From the NCBI RefSeq assembly GCF_006542275.1, contig NZ_CP041217.1, positions 806,001-870,000 on the forward strand: 64,000 nt of DNA, written 5' to 3'. The DNA comes from Saccharibacillus brassicae (GTDB lineage Bacteria > Bacillota > Bacilli > Paenibacillales > Paenibacillaceae). The notes beneath the pieces are model-generated. The model was not told the DNA's origin and did not search any database. It saw nothing but the letters and a program-made list of their open reading frames with translations. This document shows, one piece after another, positions 53,339 through 59,875 of the stretch (within the stretch, counting starts at the first letter, position 1; every line of letters begins with the position of its first letter). The position numbers and the translations under genes are program-made.

Positions 53339-53420
53339 GAGACTGAGTCTCATTCTCCCGAGAGTGACTCTCATTATCTTGACAATGAAATTCATTATCC
53401 AGACAATGACTATCATCCTC
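53339..53420. promoter_or_regulatory. Four tandem Fur-like 19-bp boxes with 21-bp period
   Basis: Imperfect palindromes start at 53339, 53360, 53381 and 53402, exactly 21 bp apart. The third, GACAATGAAATTCATTATC, matches the classic Fur box (GATAATGATAATCATTATC) at 16 of 19 positions; the others share GA-x-A-x-TGA and TCAT-x-x-TC. A candidate promoter TTGACA-N17-GACAAT (53379-53407) overlaps the third and fourth boxes, pointing to the DUF1540 gene. A Fur-family repressor is inferred; Zur or PerR are alternatives. Confidence 0.6.
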
Positions 53421-53504
53421 ACTAAAACCGAACATTCCGAGCGTTTTTTATAAATAATATTCATATTTTTTTAAAAACGCGGGTTGCGGACCCGCTTATT
53501 CGTG

Positions 53505-53567
53505 TTATATTGGTTTTACAAGATTTGTTGCCCTGACAGACGGTTCGCAGCAAAAAAACCAATATAA
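53505..53567 (+). promoter_or_regulatory. Inverted repeat just upstream of the DUF1540 ribosome site
   Basis: Perfect 13-base arms TTATATTGGTTTT (53505-53517) and AAAACCAATATAA (53555-53567) with a 37-base gap. The 3' arm ends two bases before the GGAGG of the DUF1540 gene, so in an mRNA it would make a long-loop stem next to the ribosome site. It could alternatively be a DNA operator. Confidence 0.6.
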
Positions 53568-53582
53568 ACGGAGGTTATCATC

Positions 53583-53720
53583 ATGTCTGATATCAAATGC
53601 CAAGTTTCGGATTGCACCAACTGGGACGACAACACCTGCACAGCCGAGAAGATCGAAGTCGTCTTCGCTCCCGACCACACGGCGGAATGCACGACGTTCG
53701 AAGAAAAGCAGACCGCGTAA
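53583..53720 (+). CDS. DUF1540-domain small cysteine protein
   Basis: A 45-aa protein beginning MSDIKCQVSDCTNW. Cysteines at positions 6, 11, 19 and 36 match the DUF1540 pattern, which probably binds a metal ion. An asparagine- and aspartate-rich loop (WDDNTCTAEKIEV) lies between the second and third cysteines. GGAGG is eight bases before the ATG. It is preceded by Fur-like boxes and a 13-bp inverted repeat and followed by a strong terminator, so it is a complete, separately regulated gene. Function of the family is unknown. Confidence 0.9.
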   Translation: MSDIKCQVSDCTNWDDNTCTAEKIEVVFAPDHTAECTTFEEKQTA

Positions 53721-53768
53721 TTCAAGTCTCTGACCGAACGCAGCTGTTCATCGCCTGCACGCCATACG

Positions 53769-53803
53769 AAAAAGCGGTCCCCTTACCGGGGACCGCTTTT
53801 TTT
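53769..53803. terminator. Bidirectional terminator between DUF1540 and alpha-glucosidase genes
   Basis: Fourteen-base arms AAAAAGCGGTCCCC/GGGGACCGCTTTTT around TTACC, then more T residues. Confidence 0.93.
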
Positions 53804-53861
53804 GCGTATGGATACGGAATGCGCGATCGGAATCCGCGATCGGGACAATCGGCTGCTGCGC

Positions 53862-55688
53862 TTACAGCGGTTCCGGCGCCGCGTCGGCGCGGTCGCCGTC
53901 CAGCCGGTATACGGCCGATTGGTACGGCAGCAGATGCAGCCGGTATTGGCCCGCGCTCAGCCGGAACGGAGCGCCTGCCCCGGCGCTGCCCGCATGCGCC
54001 GGAGCGCTGCCGAGCAGCAGCTCGCCCGCTTCGGCGAGTCTGGCCCATTCGGCGTTGACCGGGCATTCCCGGGGCTCGGCCGAGAAATTGACCAGCATCA
54101 TCCAGCGCTCCCCTTCCGCTTCGCGGATATAGGCGAAGATCCAGTCGTCTTCCAGCGGAAGCATCGTCAGGTCGCCGTGCGCCGGCACGGGAGACTGCTT
54201 GCGCAGTTCGATCAGCCGGCGGTAATGGTGGAACACGGAATTCCGGTCGGCGCGTTCGTCTTCCGCGTTCGCTTCGACCCCGTCCGGCGACAGCGGAATC
54301 CACGGCGTGCCGGTCGTGAATCCGCGCCGCTCGCCGCCGGTCCAGTGCATCGGCGAACGCGCGCCGTCCCGGCTGCGCGCATGCAGGCTGCGCAGTACGT
54401 CTTCCGGCGCTTCGCCTTCGTCCGTGCGCCGCTTGTACGCGGCGACCGTCGCTTTGTCGCGATAATCGTCCGGCGAGCCGTAATTGGCGTTCGGCATGCC
54501 CAGTTCTTCGCCCTGATACACGAGCGGGGTGCCGGGCAGCGTATGCAGGAACGTGCCGATCGCTTTGGCCGCCGCCTGGTTCAGGTCGCCGGCCTGCGCT
54601 TCGGACTTCCCGGCCGCGCCGCCGAACAAAGTCCCGATCATGCGCGGATGGTCGTGCGTGTTCAGGTAAGTGGCGTACGCGCCCTGCCCGAACACTTCCG
54701 CGTGCCAGCGGACGACGCTCTCCTTGAGCGTCACGGGCGACCAATCGGGATCGATTTTCCACGGATTGCCGAAATCTTTGCCCAGCCGGATCAGCTCCAT
54801 CTGAAGCACCATATCCATTTCGCGCCGCTCCGGCGCCGTGTAGCGGACGACTTCGTCCATCGTGACCGTCGGCGCTTCGCCGAGCGACAGCGTGCCCGGA
54901 TACCGGCCGAACGTCTCTTCGTGCAGCTCGCGCAGCATCTCGTGAATACGCGGACCGTTTTTGTAAAACTGCTGCCCTCTCGGGTGACGGGCTTCTTCCG
55001 GCGCATTCGGAAAAGACGGGTCTTTCGAAATCATGTTGATCGCGTCCAACCGGAACCCGTCCACGCCTTTGTCGAGCCAGAAGCGGATCATTTCGTACAG
55101 ATCGCGGCGCATGTCCGCGTTTTCCCAATTCAGGTCGGGCTGTTTTTTATCGAAAATATGCAGGTAGTATTCGCCCGTCGCTTCGTCGAGCTCCCAGGCC
55201 GATTCTTCGGAGAAGGAACGCCAGTTGTTCGGTGGTCCTCCGTCTTCGCCCGGCGGCTTCCAGATATAGTAATCACGATACGGATTGTCGATAGACGACC
55301 GGGACGCTTCGAACCACGGATGTTCGTCCGACGTATGGTTGATGACCATGTCCATAATCAGCCGGATGTCGCGCTCGTGCAGCTTGGCGATCAATTCTTC
55401 GAGCTGCTCCATCGTGCCGTACGCGTCGTGAATCTTATAGTAATCGCGAATATCGTAGCCGTTGTCTTCCATCGGCGAATCGCATACCGGTCCGATCCAG
55501 ACGGCGCCGACGCCGAGTTCCGCCAAATAATCTACTTTTTCCAGCATGCCGCCGAGATCGCCCCAGCCGTCGCCGTCGCTGTCTTTGAAGCTTGGCGGAT
55601 ACAGCTGGTACAGCACGCTTTCCTTCCAGTCATCGCCGCTGCCCGGCTGTTCGCGTTCCCCTGTTCGTTTTTGCTGCTGCGACTCCAT
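53862..55688 (-). CDS. GH13 alpha-glucosidase (oligo-1,6-glucosidase type)
   Basis: A 608-aa GH13 enzyme releasing glucose from alpha-glucosides, probably cytoplasmic (no signal peptide). The four conserved regions are seen: DMVINHTS (region I), DGFRLDAINM with nucleophile D215 (II), LSLGEAP with acid E271 (III) and NTHDHPRM with D346 (IV). YPPSFKDSDGDGWGDLGG near the N-terminus is typical of the oligo-1,6-glucosidase/trehalose-6-phosphate hydrolase subgroup. The alpha-amylase C domain follows. A polar, disordered N-terminal extension of ~20 residues is unusual. ATG at 55688 with GGAGG. Confidence 0.93.
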   Translation of the reverse strand: MESQQQKRTGEREQPGSGDDWKESVLYQLYPPSFKDSDGDGWGDLGGMLEKVDYLAELGVGAVWIGPVCDSPMEDNGYDIRDYYKIHDAYGTMEQLEELIAKLHERDIRLIMDMVINHTSDEHPWFEASRSSIDNPYRDYYIWKPPGEDGGPPNNWRSFSEESAWELDEATGEYYLHIFDKKQPDLNWENADMRRDLYEMIRFWLDKGVDGFRLDAINMISKDPSFPNAPEEARHPRGQQFYKNGPRIHEMLRELHEETFGRYPGTLSLGEAPTVTMDEVVRYTAPERREMDMVLQMELIRLGKDFGNPWKIDPDWSPVTLKESVVRWHAEVFGQGAYATYLNTHDHPRMIGTLFGGAAGKSEAQAGDLNQAAAKAIGTFLHTLPGTPLVYQGEELGMPNANYGSPDDYRDKATVAAYKRRTDEGEAPEDVLRSLHARSRDGARSPMHWTGGERRGFTTGTPWIPLSPDGVEANAEDERADRNSVFHHYRRLIELRKQSPVPAHGDLTMLPLEDDWIFAYIREAEGERWMMLVNFSAEPRECPVNAEWARLAEAGELLLGSAPAHAGSAGAGAPFRLSAGQYRLHLLPYQSAVYRLDGDRADAAPEPL

Positions 55689-55843
55689 CGCGCTCCTCCT
55701 TCTTGCCGCGGCCTGCCGCCTGCATAGACGTCCGGGCCGGGCTGCTTGTGTCCAAGTACCTACCTTTAGGGGATAACCGCAAACGCGCGACTTTAAACAA
55801 AAGGCACGGCAGCGATCGCGGTTTGCGCCGCGGTTCGAAATTC

Positions 55844-55875
55844 ATGTCGCGATATTGAACAGGAAATGTCGCGAC
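55844..55875. promoter_or_regulatory. Direct repeats ATGTCGCGA, 22 bp apart
   Basis: ATGTCGCGA at 55844-55852 and again at 55866-55874, about two helical turns apart, upstream of the dehydrogenase-AraC-dehydrogenase operon. This arrangement suits an AraC-family activator, most simply the one encoded in the operon. Inferred. Confidence 0.45.
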
Positions 55876-55960
55876 GTTTTAGTGAATTCGGAAGAACGCT
55901 ATGCTATTTTAAGGAGGGAAATGTCAGAATTTTAGATACGGATTACAGGAGGACGACACA

Positions 55961-56962
55961 TTGACGATTCGCATAGGCAAAGCCAGTCTCTGGCACGTGC
56001 ACGCCTGGGATTATATCGGTCAGGCTCAAGAACACGGCGATACGGAAATAACGGCCGTCTGGGACGAAGTGCCGCAGCGCGGACGCGAAGCGGCCGAGAA
56101 ACTCGGCGTGCCTTATTACGAGACGCTTGAAGACATGCTGTCTTCCGGCAGCGTGGACGCGGTGATCGTCGACGCGCCGACGAACCGCCACAAAGAAGTG
56201 ATCGTCGCGGCGGCGCGGGCGGGCAAGCATGTGTTTACGGAAAAAGTCATTGCGACGACCGCGGCGGAGACAGCGGACATCGTGGCCGAAATCGAACGTG
56301 CCGGCGTCAAATTGACCGTCTCGCTGCCGCGCCTGAACGACGGCTACACGCTTGCGATCTCGGACATCCTCGAACGCGGGCTGCTCGGCCGGGTCACGTA
56401 CGTGCGGGTGCGGCTCTCCCACGACGGGGCGCTGGCCGGCTGGCTGCCCGAACACTTCTACGATGCCCGGCAGTGCGGCGGAGGCGCGCTGATCGATCTC
56501 GGCTGCCACCCGATGTACCTGTCCGCCCTGTTCCTCGGCGAACCGGTCACCGGCGTCAGCGCAAACTTCGGCTATGTCACGGACCGCGAAGTCGAAGACA
56601 ATGCCCTGGCGACGCTGTTCACGGCCTCCGGCGCGATCGCTTCGGTCGAAGCGGGCTTCGTCAACGCGCATTCGCCGTTCACGATCGAAGTGCACGGCAC
56701 GGAAGGGACGCTTCTGTACGGCACGCCAGACAGCAAGCTGCTGCTTCGTTCCAAACGCGACGAGAGTCTTGCCGACTGGACCGAGCAGATTCTGCCGCCG
56801 AATCGGGAGAGCGCTTTCGAGCAGTGGGTGCGGCATATTCAGACCGGTACGACCGCTGCGGAAAACATGGCCGCGGCCGTCGAACTCTCTTCGCTGATGG
56901 AAGCTTCCAACCGTTCCGCGCGCGAAAAACGCGTCGTGTCGCCGAGGGAGCTGGATCTGTAG
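55961..56962 (+). CDS. Gfo/Idh/MocA-family oxidoreductase
   Basis: A 333-aa NAD(P)-dependent sugar or inositol dehydrogenase-like protein. The N-terminal Rossmann part has ITAVWDEVPQRGREAAEKLG, then VDAVIVDAPTNRHKEVIVAA and KHVFTEKVIATT, where the family's EK-P motif is changed to EKVI. The C-terminal domain has CGGGALIDLGCHPMYLSALF. TTG start at 55961 with AGGAGG seven bases upstream. Directly followed, with no gap, by an AraC gene. Confidence 0.9.
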   Translation: MTIRIGKASLWHVHAWDYIGQAQEHGDTEITAVWDEVPQRGREAAEKLGVPYYETLEDMLSSGSVDAVIVDAPTNRHKEVIVAAARAGKHVFTEKVIATTAAETADIVAEIERAGVKLTVSLPRLNDGYTLAISDILERGLLGRVTYVRVRLSHDGALAGWLPEHFYDARQCGGGALIDLGCHPMYLSALFLGEPVTGVSANFGYVTDREVEDNALATLFTASGAIASVEAGFVNAHSPFTIEVHGTEGTLLYGTPDSKLLLRSKRDESLADWTEQILPPNRESAFEQWVRHIQTGTTAAENMAAAVELSSLMEASNRSAREKRVVSPRELDL

Positions 56963-57979
56963 ATGACAGTACGTTTCGCGCGCGCCGGGTTCCCTTACGA
57001 AGCCATGTTCGACAAAGGGGACATTCTGGAGCGGCTTGATATTGCGGTCCATTGGGGCCATTACGAAATCCGCGTGCTGCGCTTCCATCTGACGTCGTTC
57101 GAGCCGGGGCGCATCATCAATTTCCATAATCATTCGACGTACGAGTTCCATTTCATTCCGCGCGGAGCGGGCCGGGTCATTCTCGGCGACCAGCCGCACT
57201 CGCTGTCGGAAGGGCTGCTGTATCTGACCGGGCCGGGCGTCATGCATTATCAGGAAGCCGACGGCGCCCAGGCGATGGACGAGCTGTGCCTGCACGTCGA
57301 TATCGTGCGCCGGCCCAATCCTTCCGTCGATCCGTGGGAAGCGGCGGAAGCCGAAGAATGCATGCAGAAGCTCAATGCGCTGCCGCTGCGTCCCGCCGCC
57401 GACAGCCACGGCGCCATGCCGTGCTTCCTGCAGGCGTACGAAGCGTGCGAGAGCAAACGGATCGGCTATTATACCGATATCCGCATGCAGGTGATCGGCA
57501 TTCTGCTCAAAACGATTCAGGCGTACGATTCCGGCGATACCGGCACGGAAGCGCCCAGCCGCGACATGGCGGCTTACCGTTACGATTACGCTGTCCGCTA
57601 CATGGAAGCGAATTACACGTCCGGCCTGCGGTTGGAAGACGTCGCGGAGAAGCTGGATCTCAGCCCGCGGCAGCTGCAGCGCATTTTCCGCGGCGTCGAT
57701 CGCGAGCGGCCGTTCAGCCGCGTGCTGGAAGACATCCGTCTTCAGGCCGTCTGCGACCGGCTGCGGACCGGCAGCTTGTCGATCGAGCGGATCGCGGAAC
57801 TCGAAGGCTTCTCGACCGCCGCTTACCTGCATACCGTTTTTCGCAAACGAATGGGGTCGTCCCCGTCCGTCTACCGCAAAGCCAAGCAATCCGAGCTGCA
57901 CCGGCATCCCGCCGACACGCCGCCCGGACAGATCGACCACTCCCCAAACGAGGTGAATATCTATGAGCCAAACGTATAA
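56963..57979 (+). CDS. AraC-family transcriptional regulator
   Basis: A 338-aa regulator. Cupin sensor: NFHNHSTYEFHFIPRGAGRV and LLYLTGPGVMHYQEAD, with conserved histidines. The DNA-binding part has GLRLEDVAEKLDLSPRQLQR, then SIERIAELEGFSTAAYLHTV with G-S-S-P-S-V-Y-R-K. ATG immediately follows the stop of the upstream dehydrogenase gene, and its 3' end overlaps the next dehydrogenase by 17 bases, so all three are one operon. Confidence 0.93.
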   Translation: MTVRFARAGFPYEAMFDKGDILERLDIAVHWGHYEIRVLRFHLTSFEPGRIINFHNHSTYEFHFIPRGAGRVILGDQPHSLSEGLLYLTGPGVMHYQEADGAQAMDELCLHVDIVRRPNPSVDPWEAAEAEECMQKLNALPLRPAADSHGAMPCFLQAYEACESKRIGYYTDIRMQVIGILLKTIQAYDSGDTGTEAPSRDMAAYRYDYAVRYMEANYTSGLRLEDVAEKLDLSPRQLQRIFRGVDRERPFSRVLEDIRLQAVCDRLRTGSLSIERIAELEGFSTAAYLHTVFRKRMGSSPSVYRKAKQSELHRHPADTPPGQIDHSPNEVNIYEPNV

Positions 57980-59057
57980 AATCGGCATCGTCGGCTGCGG
58001 CGGAATCGCCAACGGCAAACATCTGCCGAGCCTGAGCAAATTGAACAACGTCGAACTGGTCGCTTTCTGCGATCTGGTGCCGGAACGCGCAGCCGAAGCG
58101 GCATCCCGATACGGAGCCGAAGGCGCCGCCGTCTATACCGATTACGCCGAACTGCTGCGCGACGCTTCGATCGATATCGTGCACGTCCTGACGCCGAACG
58201 AATCGCATGCGACGATCTCGATCGCCGCGCTCGAAGCGGACAAGCACGTCATGTGCGAAAAACCGATGGCCAAAACGGCCGCCGAAGCGCGCCGCATGGT
58301 ACAGGCGGCGGAGCGCAGCGGCAAAAAGCTGACGATCGGCTACAATAACCGGTTCCGCCCGGACAGCCAGCATCTGAAAAAAGCGTGCGAAGCCGGCACG
58401 CTCGGCCATATCTACTACGCCAAAGCCCACGCGATCCGCCGCCGCGCGGTTCCGACCTGGGGCGTATTCCTCGACGAAGAGAAGCAGGGCGGCGGCCCGC
58501 TGATCGATATCGGCACCCACGCGCTCGACCTGACGCTGTGGATGATGGACAATTACAAGCCCAAAGTCGTGCTCGGCACGAAGTACCACGAGCTGTCCCA
58601 ACGCGAGAACGCGGCCAACGCCTGGGGACCGTGGAACCCGGCCGAATTCAAGGTCGAAGATTCGGCGTTCGGCATGATCGTCATGGAGAACGGCGCGACG
58701 GTCACGCTGGAATCCAGCTGGGCGCTGAACTCGCTCGACGTGGACGAAGCCAAATGCAGCCTGAGCGGCAGCGAAGGCGGCGCGGACATGAAGAATGGCC
58801 TGCGCATCAACGGCGAAGAATTCGGCCGACTGTACACGAAGGAAGTCGACCTCTCCGCCGGCGGCGCAGCCTTCTACGAAGGCAGCGCGCAAAGCGATGC
58901 CGACGTGGAAATGTTCCGCTGGATCGAAGCGATCCAGCACGACCTGACGCCGACGGTCACGCCGGAACAGGCGTGCGTCGTCTCGGAAATTTTGGAAGCG
59001 ATCTACGAATCGGCCCGTACGGGCAAAGCGGTGTATTTTGACGAGTCGGAAGGGTAA
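57963..59057 (+). CDS. Gfo/Idh/MocA-family oxidoreductase
   Basis: A 364-aa NAD(P)-dependent dehydrogenase. The N-terminal GIVGCGGIANGKHLPSLSKL is the dinucleotide fold, VHVLTPNESHATISIAALEA and CEKPMAKTAAEARRM (the EKP motif with the catalytic Lys) follow, and GGGPLIDIGTHALDLTLWMM carries the conserved His. The ATG has GAGGTGA upstream, inside the AraC gene. It may act in sequence with the first dehydrogenase of the operon; no transporter or kinase gives the substrate. Confidence 0.94.
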   Translation: MSQTYKIGIVGCGGIANGKHLPSLSKLNNVELVAFCDLVPERAAEAASRYGAEGAAVYTDYAELLRDASIDIVHVLTPNESHATISIAALEADKHVMCEKPMAKTAAEARRMVQAAERSGKKLTIGYNNRFRPDSQHLKKACEAGTLGHIYYAKAHAIRRRAVPTWGVFLDEEKQGGGPLIDIGTHALDLTLWMMDNYKPKVVLGTKYHELSQRENAANAWGPWNPAEFKVEDSAFGMIVMENGATVTLESSWALNSLDVDEAKCSLSGSEGGADMKNGLRINGEEFGRLYTKEVDLSAGGAAFYEGSAQSDADVEMFRWIEAIQHDLTPTVTPEQACVVSEILEAIYESARTGKAVYFDESEG

Positions 59058-59076
59058 AGGCCTGCTGAAGCGGCGG

Positions 59077-59252
59077 GACTGGGGACGCGGCGGCGCGGGT
59101 GGCGCGACAGGCACGGGGACGCGGCGGCGCGGGTGGCGCGACAGGCACGGGGACGTGGCGGCGCGGGTAGCGCGACAGGCACGGGGACGTGGCAGCGCGG
59201 GGGACGCGACAAGCACGGGGACTCGGCGGCGCGAGTAGCGCGACAGGCACGG
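59077..59252. repeat. 34-bp GC-rich minisatellite
   Basis: About five copies with an exact 34-bp period; the GCACGG anchor recurs at 59111, 59145, 59179, 59213 and 59247. It starts 20 bp after the dehydrogenase stop codon. The period is not a multiple of three, which argues against a coding role. Confidence 0.9.
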
Positions 59253-59261
59253 TTTATAGGC

Positions 59262-59306
59262 AAACAAGAAGCAGGCTCTTTGGAAGAGCCTGCTTCTTGT
59301 TTTTTC
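59262..59306 (+). terminator. Terminator of the dehydrogenase operon
   Basis: Nineteen-base perfect arms (59262-59280, 59284-59302; core GAAGCAGGCTCTT) around TGG, then a T run. Confidence 0.95.
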
Positions 59307-59416
59307 ATTATTAGACGATTGTGTAAAAAGAAGATTATCTAAGGGCGGATTTCCCAATTCTAAAGTGGGTGTAGGCAAATTTTGTACTTGCACGTGTTCT
59401 TTTCCAAACAGACACG

Positions 59417-59661
59417 AGAAATAGATGCGTGGGAGCAGCTAATTTCTTCCGTCCGCTAGTACTGTGAGAAATAACTGCGTGAGGGCAGTTATTTTCTTCG
59501 GGCCGCCTACGCCGCGAGAAATAACTGCGAGAGAGCAGTTATTTCATCGCTCGGGCAGCGAAAAGCTCTTTTTTCCGCAAAATAAGTGGATCTGTGCAGT
59601 TATTTTCGATCCGGGCGGCTTTTGAGCGAAAATAAGTGGATTTACGCAGTTATTGCTGCTG
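59417..59661. repeat. Composite hairpin-repeat element, copy B (inverted)
   Basis: Five units begin near 59417, 59467, 59517, 59578 and 59628, so spacing is 50, 50, 61 and 50 bp. Units two and three are perfect hairpins: AAATAACTGC, six bases, GCAGTTATTT. Read on the minus strand, the order (two AAATAACTGC...CCACTTATTTT units, a 61-bp step holding GGAAAA...TTTTC, then B-type units) mirrors copy A at 5735-6024. Confidence 0.85.
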
Positions 59662-59672
59662 CGGATCAAGAT

Positions 59673-59753
59673 TGAGGAGATCAGACAAAGACTTCACGCT
59701 CGATCAGGCCGTCTTCGCACGGAACGTGATCGGGCTGCCGAAGTTTGCGTAAC
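59673..59753 (+). pseudogene. Possible C-terminal gene remnant
   Basis: The frame ending in TAA at 59751-59753 reads SDKDFTLDQAVFARNVIGLP then KFA, which looks like a natural protein end. It is cut off upstream by the hairpin-repeat element. I do not recognise the family. Confidence 0.3.
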
Positions 59754-59793
59754 GTCGCAGCCCTGTGCGATCTTCTTCGTTACGGAATACGCC

Positions 59794-59828
59794 AAAAAAA
59801 CCCGACTCTCCATATGGAGAGTCGGGTT
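59794..59828 (-). terminator. Terminator of the pullulanase gene
   Basis: A perfect 30-bp palindrome (59799-59828, AACCCGACTCTCCAT and complement). On the minus strand it runs into seven T residues, 48 bp after the stop codon. Confidence 0.93.
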
Positions 59829-59875
59829 GTTCGATATTTGGAACGCCGCCTGTCGGGCAGCTCTCCGGCCGCCGC

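Noticed and set aside
59003-59393. Proline/arginine-rich open frames across the 34-bp minisatellite
   Set aside because: They result from reading GC-rich tandem repeats; the period is not a multiple of three and no ribosome site is present.
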